NCBI GenBank assembly: GCA_030669585.1
Contig: DAOVDI010000006.1
Coordinates: 1-49,372, forward strand
Source: Acidobacteriota bacterium
GTDB lineage: Bacteria > Acidobacteriota > Aminicenantia > Aminicenantales > Aminicenantaceae
Direction: 5' to 3'
Length of the DNA: 49,372 bases
Below the pieces are notes generated by a model. It saw nothing but the letters and a program-made list of their open reading frames with translations. It had not been told where the DNA came from and did no database searches. Each line of letters begins with the position of its first letter. Within the stretch, counting starts at the first letter, position 1. Below, in pieces: positions 27,082-35,748 of the stretch. The translations under genes were made by a program, and so were the position numbers.

Positions 27082-28116
27082 ATGAAGGATCTAAAAAGTA
27101 AGATAGAACAGTATCGAAAAGAATTTGAAGAAGCGGTATCCGAGGTCCGTGATAGTGCTGCGCTTCAAAAACTCCGGAATCTTTATTTAAGCCGGAAAAA
27201 AGGCTATGTGGCCGGTCTTATGGATCAGCTCAAAACTCTGCCAAATGAAGCAAAGCGTGATGCAGGCCAGTTGATCAATACGTTCAAAGATCATATCCAG
27301 GCCGAGCTTCAGAAGCTTCAAGATACATTTCAGAAGCAAAAAAAGTATGTTAAAGCTGTGGACCTCACTCTTCCCGGCACAAAGTGCTACTGGGGCGCCC
27401 CTCATCCTTTGAGAGTATTTCAGGAAAAAATGGAAGATATTTTTTTACGAATGGGGTTTTCTATCGAGGATGGTCCAGAGATAGAGACGGATTATTACAA
27501 TTTTGAGGCACTGAACTTTCCTCCCCACCATCCGGCACGGGATGATTGGGACACACTTTATATCAATGATGACCTGCTGCTCAGGACGCACACCTCTCCC
27601 GTTCAGATACGGGTGATGGAAAAGAAAAAACCTCCTATCAGGATCATCATTCCCGGAAAAGTTTTCCGAAAAGAAACTCCTGATCCAACCCACGCTCCTA
27701 TGTTTTTTCAAATGGAAGGACTGGTCGTTGATCTGGGCATCACATTTGCCGATCTAAAAGGTACCCTGGACTTTTTTCTGAAAGCCATGTTTCATAACAA
27801 GATCAAGATCCGCTTCAGGCCAAGTTTTTTCCCCTTTACGGAACCCTCTGCTGAAGTGGATATCAGCTGTACAGTTTGTAATGGAAAGAAAGACGATTGC
27901 CGGGTGTGTGGAGGTACCGGTTGGGTAGAAATTTTGGGAGCGGGAATGGTCGACCCCCAGGTTTTAAAGAATGTTAATATCGACCCAGAAAAATATTCCG
28001 GTTTTGCCTTCGGGATGGGGATAGACCGGACGGCGATGTTTGAGTATCAAATTCCGGACATGAGATTATTTTATGAGAATGATCTGAGATTCATACGAGA
28101 GTTTTCAAGAAAATGA
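27082..28116 (+). CDS. pheS: Phenylalanyl-tRNA synthetase alpha subunit
   Basis: HPLRVFQEKMEDIFLRMGFSIEDGPEIETDYYNFEALNFPPHHPARDDWDT, FGMGIDRTAMFEYQIPDMRLFYENDLRFI. Confidence 0.98.
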   Translation: MKDLKSKIEQYRKEFEEAVSEVRDSAALQKLRNLYLSRKKGYVAGLMDQLKTLPNEAKRDAGQLINTFKDHIQAELQKLQDTFQKQKKYVKAVDLTLPGTKCYWGAPHPLRVFQEKMEDIFLRMGFSIEDGPEIETDYYNFEALNFPPHHPARDDWDTLYINDDLLLRTHTSPVQIRVMEKKKPPIRIIIPGKVFRKETPDPTHAPMFFQMEGLVVDLGITFADLKGTLDFFLKAMFHNKIKIRFRPSFFPFTEPSAEVDISCTVCNGKKDDCRVCGGTGWVEILGAGMVDPQVLKNVNIDPEKYSGFAFGMGIDRTAMFEYQIPDMRLFYENDLRFIREFSRK

Positions 28117-30161
28117 AAATAAGCGTGAACTGGTTAAAGAACTATATCGAACTGGATTTGTCCACCTCTGAGCTTATAGACAGTATGGAGAGCATCGGTC
28201 TTATGGTGGAAAGCTGGGAAGAAAAGGATGATGATCTCATCGTGGACCTGGAAACATATGCCAATCGACCGGACACCCTGGGACACCTGGGTATTGCCCG
28301 AGAACTTTCTGTTAAACTCGATCTTCCTTTAAAAGAACAGAGTTGGCCGATATCAGAGATTGGCATTGAGACATCGGATCTGATCGACATTCATATCTCG
28401 GACGAAAATCTTTGTCCCCGTTATACCGGGATCATCGTAAAGGATATCCAGATCGGCCCTTCTCCGGATTGGCTAAGGCGGAGGATCAAGGCGATAGGCC
28501 TGAATCCAATTAATAATGTCGTGGATGTCAGTAATTATGTACTTTTCTCCACGGCCCAGCCTATTCATACATTCGATCTTGCCAAATTGGAGGGAGGAGA
28601 AATTATTGTCCGAGAGGCGTTCAAAGGAGAGCGATTAATAAGCCTGGAGGGAAATGATATATCCCTGACTCCGGAGATGCTTGTTATCGCGGACAAAAAG
28701 AAACCGGTTGCTCTGGCTGGAATCATTGGGGGCGAAGAGACAGCCGTTTCTGACTCAACCACGGATATTTTCATTGAGAGTGCGTGTTTTGATCCTGTTT
28801 CCATAAGAAAAACAGCGAAAAAAATCGGGGTTCAAACAGATGCATCCTATCGATTTGAAAGGGGCGCGGATATATCCTTCCTACCGCAGGCAGCCATGAT
28901 GACGGCTTCCCTTTTGGCCCAGTTCGGAGGAAAGACAACCAAGAGTCTCGTTGATGTCTTCCCAAACCCGAAAAACGAAAAATCAGTGGTTCTTCGCCAC
29001 CACAGGATCAAAGAACTTCTTGGGTTAGATATCGAGGAAGAGTTCATTACAAGAACAATTGCCATGTTGGGATTTAGTATTGATCAGCAGCAACAGAAGA
29101 TCTGGCAGATAAAAGTCCCTTCTTTCAGGATTGATATAGAACGGGAGGCGGATATCATTGAAGAAATCGCCAGGTTCTATGGATATGACAAAATTCCTTT
29201 AACTCTTCCTCCTTTGAAAGAACTGGAGCCGGGAATGGATCAGGAGCGGGTCCGTATCAATGAGCTTCGGCAAATGATGTTACATTCCGGGTATGACGAG
29301 GTTGTGAATTTCAGTTTTAATGATCCGGCAAAAGAAATGGTTTTAAAAAGTGGAAAAGTCCCTATCCCAATCCGAAATCCGATTTCCACGGTGACTTCTC
29401 TCTTGCGGACCACCCTGATCGGTGGACTTTTGGAAAATGTTGCTTGGAATATAAACAGAGGCGCTGATAGAGTGCATATTTTTGAAGTGGGAAAGACTTA
29501 TTTCAGTCAGGGAGACAACACTCATGAAGAACAAACTCTTGCATTTGTAACAACAGGTTTTGTTGGATTTGAGCACTGGCAGAAGAAAAGAAAGAAGGCG
29601 GATTTTTTTCACTTGAAAGGGACATGTGAAGCGTTGATGTCGCAGCTAGGTTATGAGTCCTTTTCATTTAAGACAAAGGAAGTGGGCTTTTTTGAGGAGG
29701 AACAAGCACTATTATTACATTTAAAAGGAGAGAAAGTCGGTTGTCTCGGCATGATCAAAAGAGAGATTCTTGATGCCTATTCTATAAAAAGAACGGTTTG
29801 GGCTGCCGAGTTGAATCTAAGTAACCTTTTTCAGAAACAGCATCAAACATTTCATTTTTCGCCAATTGGACGATTCCCCAGTGTGAGCCGTGATGTGTCC
29901 TTTATCGTTGATCAGGATGTTCGCTATCAGGATATCAAGCAGACTGTGGAAAAACTGTCAATTCCTTTTTTAGAGTCATTTTATCTGCAAGACAGGTTTA
30001 TGGGTTCCCCTGTTCCTAAAGGAAAAGTGAGTCTTTCATTTCGATTTATTTTTCGTCATCCAGGTAAGACTCTTCTTGCAGAAGAAGCAGATTCATACCA
30101 GACGCAGATCATCAATGCTTTAAAAACCGGTTTTCATTTTCTTTTGAGGGAGGAAGAGTAA
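28113..30161 (+). CDS. pheT: Phenylalanyl-tRNA synthetase beta subunit
   Basis: MKISVNWLKNYIELDL, RPDTLGHLGIARELSV, INNVVDVSNYVLF; overlaps the pheS stop (ATGA). Confidence 0.98.
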   Translation: MKISVNWLKNYIELDLSTSELIDSMESIGLMVESWEEKDDDLIVDLETYANRPDTLGHLGIARELSVKLDLPLKEQSWPISEIGIETSDLIDIHISDENLCPRYTGIIVKDIQIGPSPDWLRRRIKAIGLNPINNVVDVSNYVLFSTAQPIHTFDLAKLEGGEIIVREAFKGERLISLEGNDISLTPEMLVIADKKKPVALAGIIGGEETAVSDSTTDIFIESACFDPVSIRKTAKKIGVQTDASYRFERGADISFLPQAAMMTASLLAQFGGKTTKSLVDVFPNPKNEKSVVLRHHRIKELLGLDIEEEFITRTIAMLGFSIDQQQQKIWQIKVPSFRIDIEREADIIEEIARFYGYDKIPLTLPPLKELEPGMDQERVRINELRQMMLHSGYDEVVNFSFNDPAKEMVLKSGKVPIPIRNPISTVTSLLRTTLIGGLLENVAWNINRGADRVHIFEVGKTYFSQGDNTHEEQTLAFVTTGFVGFEHWQKKRKKADFFHLKGTCEALMSQLGYESFSFKTKEVGFFEEEQALLLHLKGEKVGCLGMIKREILDAYSIKRTVWAAELNLSNLFQKQHQTFHFSPIGRFPSVSRDVSFIVDQDVRYQDIKQTVEKLSIPFLESFYLQDRFMGSPVPKGKVSLSFRFIFRHPGKTLLAEEADSYQTQIINALKTGFHFLLREEE

Positions 30162-30162
30162 A

Positions 30163-30423
30163 TTGACAAGTGAAATTGAAAGAATTAAGATTCTAGAGGC
30201 GAAAATATCTCATGTTGTCGACTACATCAATAAGATTTTGTCGGAAAACGAGAAACTAAAGCAGCAGGCCAAAGAACTCAGAACAGAAAAAAAAGAATTC
30301 GAAGAAAAGCTGGGGAAGGCCCACAAGCTTGATGAAAATTTAAAAAAATATCACAAAGAAAGAGAGGTTATAAAAGAAAAAATTGAAACTATTATCAGTC
30401 AAATAGACCAGTTGGGAATATGA
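30163..30423 (+). CDS. Short coiled-coil protein (ZapB-like by position and composition)
   Basis: 86 aa, almost entirely predicted coiled coil (ERIKILEAKISHVVDYINKILSENEKLKQQAKELRTEKKEFEEKL), TTG start, directly upstream of zapA. Confidence 0.65.
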   Translation: MTSEIERIKILEAKISHVVDYINKILSENEKLKQQAKELRTEKKEFEEKLGKAHKLDENLKKYHKEREVIKEKIETIISQIDQLGI

Positions 30424-30749
30424 AAGAAAGAATTATTGAAATCGAAGTTTATGGACAGAAATATAAAATAAAGGTCAAAGGGGAAGAAGATGAAAAATAC
30501 ATAAGCCATCTTACTTCTTATCTTGATCAGAAAATGCGAGAAGTTGCTATAAAATCAAAATCTGCAGATACTGTGAAGATTGCAGTTTTAGCAGCAATGA
30601 ATATCGCAGATGAATATTTGGTTTGTCAAAAGAGGTTGGATCAACTTAATGAAGTATTGAGGCATATGGAGAATGAAATAGAAAGCATAGAAAATCATCT
30701 TCTCAAAAAAGGATTTACAGACAAGCATATTGAAGAGGCAATGAAATAG
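30420..30749 (+). CDS. zapA: Cell division protein ZapA
   Basis: IIEIEVYGQKYKIKVKGEEDEKYISHLTSYLDQKMREVA..SADTVKIAVLAAMNIADEYL. Confidence 0.9.
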   Translation: MKERIIEIEVYGQKYKIKVKGEEDEKYISHLTSYLDQKMREVAIKSKSADTVKIAVLAAMNIADEYLVCQKRLDQLNEVLRHMENEIESIENHLLKKGFTDKHIEEAMK

Positions 30750-30852
30750 ATTGATTAATTCAGTATATCGAATACAAAAAAGCCGTTCAAAAGTTTGGTT
30801 TGCGGAAAGTTGCCAGAGAGTGAAAAACTGAGATCCTTCCGACTTTAATCTC

Positions 30853-30884
30853 CTTTGACACTCCGAACTAGGAGGTGTTCAAAG
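30853..30884 (+). promoter_or_regulatory. SD-sequestering hairpin in the rny leader
   Basis: CTTTGACACTCC-GAACTA-GGAGGTGTTCAAAG folds with about 12-13 bp and two single-nt bulges, burying GGAGG (30871-30875) and ending at the likely GTG start (30884). Confidence 0.6.
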
Positions 30885-32446
30885 TGAATACAGCGTATTT
30901 ACTCTTAGCGTTTATATTAGGATTGTTAGCAACATCTGTTGTTTTTATCCTGGTCAAAAAGGCTTCAGGCGCACGCTCTGTTTTCAGAGCCCAGCATGAA
31001 GCCGAAGATATTATCAAGAAAGCCGAGGAAGATGCCGAAAAGACTAAAAGAGAGGCGTCTATTCTGGCAAAAGAAAAGTTCCTTAATCTCAAGTCAGATT
31101 TTGAAAGACAAACCCACGACAGAAGGCATAAGATCAATGAAACAGAGCGGAGACTTGTCAAAAAGGAAGAACATCTCGAGCGCCGGGTTGCCAATCTTGA
31201 GAGAAGGGAAAAAGATTATTCAGTAAAAGAAAATCAGCTTTATTCTAAAGAAAAGGAAGCAGCTAAAAAAAAGCAGGAATACCAAACGATAATCGAAAAA
31301 GAATTGAAGGAGCTGGAAAGAATAGCCGGCATATCACAGGAGGAAGCAAAAAAAGAGCTTCTTAAAAAAATTGAAGATGAAGCCAAGCTGGAAGCCGTAA
31401 AGGCGGTCCGGAAGATCGAAGAAGAAACACGAGAAAAAAGTCAGGCCATTGCCAAGGATATCATAAGCCAGGCGATTCAACGGTCTGCAGCGGAACATGT
31501 TGTGGAAACAACTGTTTCGGTGGTCGATCTTCCTTCCGACGACATGAAGGGCCGGATCATTGGAAGAGAGGGCCGCAATATTCGCGCTTTGGAACTGGCC
31601 ACTGGAGTCGATATTATTGTGGATGACACACCGGAAGCTGTCATCCTGTCCAGTTTTGATCCGATTCGCAGAGAGATGGCTCGGTTGGCAATTGAAAAAC
31701 TCGTTTTGGATGGCCGGATTCACCCTGCACGTATCGAGGAGGTTGTTGAAAACGTCAAGCGGGATCTGGAAGAGTCCATTAAACAAGAAGGAGAAACAGC
31801 TATTCTGGATCTCCGGGTCCAGGACATACATCCCGAGTTGGTCAAACTCTTGGGAAAGCTGAAATATAGAACAAGTTATGGGCAAAATGTCCTTCAGCAT
31901 TCCAAGGAGGTCGCTTTTCTTTCTGCATTGATGGCCAGAGAATTAGGACTAAATAGCAATGTTGCATTGAGAGCCGGACTGCTCCACGATATTGGAAAAG
32001 CGGTGGACAGGGAGTTCGAGGGGACGCATACGGAATTGAGTGTCGAATTGACACGAAAGTATGGAGAGAGCGAACAAGTCGTTCAGGCTATTGCGTCACA
32101 CCACCGGGATATAGATTTTCCATCCATTGAGGCAGTATTAGTCCAGTCTGCGGACACGTTATCTGCAGCCAGGCCTGGAGCCCGGCGTGAAATGCTTGAA
32201 ACTTATATCAAGAGACTGGAAAAGCTGGAAGGAATTGCGCATGATTTTGATGGTGTTGCTAAAGCCTTTGCTCTGCAGGCGGGAAGAGAGATCAGGGTCA
32301 TTGTGGAAAGCCAGAAAATCTCTGATGATAAGGCAGCGGTTATTGCAAAAGAAATCGCCCGGAAGATCAAAGATGAATTGGATTATCCCGGACAGATCAA
32401 GGTCACTGTCATTCGGGAAATGAGGTCTGTTGAATATGCCCGATAA
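30884..32446 (+). CDS. rny: Ribonuclease Y
   Basis: N-terminal TM, long coiled coil, KH (MKGRIIGREGRNIRALELATGVDIIVDDTPEAVILSSFDPIRREMAR) and HD domain (LRAGLLHDIGKAVD). ORF call 30875; GTG at 30884 has better SD spacing. Confidence 0.97.
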   Translation: MNTAYLLLAFILGLLATSVVFILVKKASGARSVFRAQHEAEDIIKKAEEDAEKTKREASILAKEKFLNLKSDFERQTHDRRHKINETERRLVKKEEHLERRVANLERREKDYSVKENQLYSKEKEAAKKKQEYQTIIEKELKELERIAGISQEEAKKELLKKIEDEAKLEAVKAVRKIEEETREKSQAIAKDIISQAIQRSAAEHVVETTVSVVDLPSDDMKGRIIGREGRNIRALELATGVDIIVDDTPEAVILSSFDPIRREMARLAIEKLVLDGRIHPARIEEVVENVKRDLEESIKQEGETAILDLRVQDIHPELVKLLGKLKYRTSYGQNVLQHSKEVAFLSALMARELGLNSNVALRAGLLHDIGKAVDREFEGTHTELSVELTRKYGESEQVVQAIASHHRDIDFPSIEAVLVQSADTLSAARPGARREMLETYIKRLEKLEGIAHDFDGVAKAFALQAGREIRVIVESQKISDDKAAVIAKEIARKIKDELDYPGQIKVTVIREMRSVEYAR

Positions 32447-33239
32447 AATCCGGGTTCTTTTTGTCGGGGATGTCATCGGCCGTCCAGGGAGAAGAGCCTT
32501 GAATCTTCATCTGCCGGCTCTTGTTGAAAAATATTCCCCATCGATCATTATTGGGAACGGGGAAAATGCCGCTGGCGGCATTGGGATAACGGAAGATGTA
32601 TGCCGGGAACTTTTTGGCAAGTTTGATGTGATCACATCCGGGAATCATATCTGGGACAAAAAAGAGGGTATCGAATGCCTGAAAAGGGAACCGCGATTAC
32701 TGCGTCCTGCCAATTATCCTGACAGGAATCCGGGAATGGGGGCCTATGTCTGTGAAGTTAATGGAGGGATAAAAGTTGGGGTTCTAAATCTTCAGGGGCG
32801 AGTATTTATGGAACCCCTGGAGTGTCCTTTCCGTGCAGCAGATGAATCTTTGGAAAACCTACGGATGCAGACAAATGTGATTATTGTTGATTTCCATGCG
32901 GAAGCGACATCAGAAAAGCAAGCCCTTGGCTGGTATCTTGATGGAAAAGTTTCTGCGGTTATCGGAACGCATACTCATGTTCAGACAGCGGATGAGAAGA
33001 TCCTCCCGGAAGGCACCGCATATTTGACAGATGCGGGGATGACAGGAGGATACAATTCCGTTATCGGGATTAAAAAGGAACAGGCAATCCAGAGATTTTT
33101 AACATCCAGGCCTCATCGGTTCGAGCCTGCAAAAGGCAGGTTGATCTTATCTGCAGTCTATCTGGAGATCGATATTCATTCCGGAAAGGCTCTGCGTATT
33201 AAAACTGAAAATCTCATAGGAAACAGCAGTGAAGAGTGA
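32436..33239 (+). CDS. YmdB/TIGR00282-type metallophosphoesterase
   Basis: IRVLFVGDVIGRPGRRALNLHLPALVEKYSPSIIIGNGENAAGGIGIT, DFHAEATSEKQALGWYLDGKVSAVIGTHTHVQTADE; follows rny. Confidence 0.93.
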   Translation: MPDKIRVLFVGDVIGRPGRRALNLHLPALVEKYSPSIIIGNGENAAGGIGITEDVCRELFGKFDVITSGNHIWDKKEGIECLKREPRLLRPANYPDRNPGMGAYVCEVNGGIKVGVLNLQGRVFMEPLECPFRAADESLENLRMQTNVIIVDFHAEATSEKQALGWYLDGKVSAVIGTHTHVQTADEKILPEGTAYLTDAGMTGGYNSVIGIKKEQAIQRFLTSRPHRFEPAKGRLILSAVYLEIDIHSGKALRIKTENLIGNSSEE

Positions 33240-34569
33240 TTCTCTCCTTCCGTCGGACAAGGTTTATTCCGTGTCTGAATTAACTCGTCTTATCAAGGCA
33301 CAACTGGAAAGCGCGTTTCCGATCGTCTGGGTTGAAGGGGAAATCTCCAATTTTTTCCGCCACTACTCCGGGCACCTTTACTTTACACTCAAAGATAAAA
33401 AGTGCCAGCTCCGGATGGTTATGTTCCGGTCCGATGCAGGCCGTGTTAAATTTGAACTTGAGGATGGGCTGCAGATCGTTTGCAGAGGCCGGATCAATGT
33501 CTATGAGCCCCGTGGAGAATACCAGCTTATGGCAGAATTCATTGAGCCTAAGGGAAAAGGGGCCTTGCAGCTGGCGTTTGAACAGCTCAAGGAGAAACTC
33601 AAAAAGGAAGGCCTCTTTGATAAAGAACGGAAAAAACCACTTCCCCTGTTATCTAAGATAGTAGGTGTAGTCACCTCTCCCCGGGGAGCTGCCATAATCG
33701 ATATCATCCGGACCCTGGAGCGGAGATTCGGCCGCACTCATATTGTTATTTATCCAGTCAAAGTTCAGGGGGAAGGAGCTTATAAAGAGATAGTGAAGGG
33801 AATCGATTTTCTTGGCCATCAGCCCGATGTTGATGTGCTTATTGTCGGACGTGGCGGAGGATCCATCGAGGATCTTTGGGCTTTTAATGAGGAGGAGGTT
33901 GCGCGTGCGATATTCCGGTGCCCGATTCCCGTTATCTCTGCGGTCGGTCATGAAGTGGATTTTACCATCGCCGATTTTGTTGCGGATGTCAGGGCATCCA
34001 CTCCCTCTGCGGCAGCGGAAATGGTCATTGATAAAGAACAATCTTTCATTGAGCGGACAGACAATTTAAAAAGACGATTGGGCCATCATTTGAAGTTTGC
34101 AGTACAGGTCAAAAAGCATGAGGTGTCGGCGCTGGTTCATAATCAAGCCTTTCAAGATTTTAGAGTCAGGCTTCTGAACCTGGAACAGAAAGTCGATGAT
34201 TGGGAGACAAGGGCATGGAATCATATAAGAAACCTCAGACAGCAGATCGCAGAAAATAAATCCACTGCAATGCGGTTGGAAGAAAAAATAGTTTATGTTA
34301 CCAAAAGCATGCTTCGGAACATGAAGGGCAGGTGGGAAAGGCTGTCTGTTGAGTTGAACGGCCTAAGCCCTTTAAACATTCTGAAAAAGGGATATTCTCT
34401 CTGCTGGAAAGAAGGCGAGATTCTCGTCAGAAAGATAGATGAGATCCAGAAAGAAGACAAGATCACGGTTTCATTTTTCAGGGGTGAGTTTACCTGTTTT
34501 GTCAGGAATGTTCATAAAAGCAGAACTATCGAATCCAGATTTATCGAAAAAGAAAAAAGGAGTTCTTAA
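33229..34569 (+). CDS. xseA: Exodeoxyribonuclease VII large subunit
   Basis: VSELTRLIKAQLESAFPIVWVEGEISNFFRHYSGHLYFTLKDKKCQLRMVMFR, VGRGGGSIEDLWAFNEEEVARAI, VGHEVDFTIADFVADVRASTPSAAAE. Confidence 0.97.
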   Translation: MKSDSLLPSDKVYSVSELTRLIKAQLESAFPIVWVEGEISNFFRHYSGHLYFTLKDKKCQLRMVMFRSDAGRVKFELEDGLQIVCRGRINVYEPRGEYQLMAEFIEPKGKGALQLAFEQLKEKLKKEGLFDKERKKPLPLLSKIVGVVTSPRGAAIIDIIRTLERRFGRTHIVIYPVKVQGEGAYKEIVKGIDFLGHQPDVDVLIVGRGGGSIEDLWAFNEEEVARAIFRCPIPVISAVGHEVDFTIADFVADVRASTPSAAAEMVIDKEQSFIERTDNLKRRLGHHLKFAVQVKKHEVSALVHNQAFQDFRVRLLNLEQKVDDWETRAWNHIRNLRQQIAENKSTAMRLEEKIVYVTKSMLRNMKGRWERLSVELNGLSPLNILKKGYSLCWKEGEILVRKIDEIQKEDKITVSFFRGEFTCFVRNVHKSRTIESRFIEKEKRSS

Positions 34570-34570
34570 A

Positions 34571-34864
34571 ATGGCCGAGCAGAGTTTTGAGAAAGCGCTG
34601 GAAGAATTGGAAAATATTGTTCTCAAACTGGAGGAAGGTGGATTAAAACTGAATGAATCTCTTGTGCTATTCGAAAAGGGTGTCAAGCTGGCCAGGTTCA
34701 TGCGGGAAGAACTTGACAAAGCCGAAAGAAAAATTGAGATCCTGCTAAAGGATGAAAAGGGCGAGATCAAGGCGGAAAAATTTGAAACACCTCCGGAAAA
34801 GGACGGATCCTCTGACAAGGAGAATGATTCCGGTCCGGACGATAATAATACGCTGCCTTTTTGA
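34571..34864 (+). CDS. xseB: Exodeoxyribonuclease VII small subunit
   Basis: MAEQSFEKALEELENIVLKLEEGGLKLNESLVLFEKGVKLARFMREELDKAERKIEIL; start at ATG 34571 rather than ORF start 34439. Confidence 0.95.
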   Translation: MAEQSFEKALEELENIVLKLEEGGLKLNESLVLFEKGVKLARFMREELDKAERKIEILLKDEKGEIKAEKFETPPEKDGSSDKENDSGPDDNNTLPF

Positions 34865-35748
34865 AACGAATGATCATAAAAGAGAGATTCAAGCAAAAAA
34901 AAGATGCCGTGGAGCTTGAGCTTGAGCGTATTCTGTCCAGGGGGAATTCTCTTCTTTTCCAGGCGATGAGGTATTCCGTACTATCTGCCGGGAAACGTTA
35001 CCGGCCCTTACTGATGCTTGCGAGTGGTGATTATTTCCATGTTGAAATGGAAAGAATTCTTCCTTTTGCCTGTGCTCTGGAGTTGATTCATAACTATTCC
35101 TTGGTCCACGATGATCTTCCCTGTATGGATAACGATGATTATCGCCGCGGCCGACCAGCTTGCCACAAAGTATATGGTGAGAATATTGCTCTGCTGACAG
35201 GAGACAGTCTGTTGTCTTTAGCATTTGAAGTTATGGCAGAGGCTCCGGATGGAAAAGATTTTTCCCAACATAAGAGCAAGGCCATCAGAGAAATAAGCCT
35301 TTATGCCGGAGTGGGGGGCATGATCGGTGGACAACTCCTGGATATAACTTACAACCCGGAAGAAATTTCAGAGGATCGATTAATGGAATTGATGATAAAA
35401 AAAACAGGGGGTCTGATCACCGCATCTGTTACGGTCGGGGGGATTCTTGGAGGAGCGTCTTCGCACCAGACAGGAGCGCTGCAGGCGTATGGAGAAAATG
35501 TGGGGCTTGCCTTTCAGATACGGGATGATATTCAGGATGCTGCTAAGGATTATCCTGATAACTCTCCTCCCAGGCCGAATTGTGTCCATTTTTTTGGCCC
35601 TGATAAAGCACGGGAGAAACTGGATAGTCATATCCGGGATGCATTAATAGCGCTTGAAACAGCTTCCATTGACTCAGAGGAATTACGGCACCTCGCAATA
35701 AGACTTTCTGTTCTGAAGGAAAAGATTGAAAATGAGCAAACTACTTGA
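34861..35748 (+). CDS. ispA: Polyprenyl (farnesyl/geranyl) diphosphate synthase
   Basis: SAGKRYRPLLMLA, LELIHNYSLVHDDLPCMDNDDYRRGRPACHKVYGENIALLTGDSLLSLAFE, FQIRDDIQDA. Confidence 0.95.
   Translation: MKRMIIKERFKQKKDAVELELERILSRGNSLLFQAMRYSVLSAGKRYRPLLMLASGDYFHVEMERILPFACALELIHNYSLVHDDLPCMDNDDYRRGRPACHKVYGENIALLTGDSLLSLAFEVMAEAPDGKDFSQHKSKAIREISLYAGVGGMIGGQLLDITYNPEEISEDRLMELMIKKTGGLITASVTVGGILGGASSHQTGALQAYGENVGLAFQIRDDIQDAAKDYPDNSPPRPNCVHFFGPDKAREKLDSHIRDALIALETASIDSEELRHLAIRLSVLKEKIENEQTT

Noticed and set aside
30781-30883. T-box or TPP riboswitch in the rny leader (AGAGAG, CTGAGAT look-alike fragments)
   Set aside because: No T-box TGGNACC-type bulge, no full TPP core, and rny is not an expected target; only short coincidental matches.
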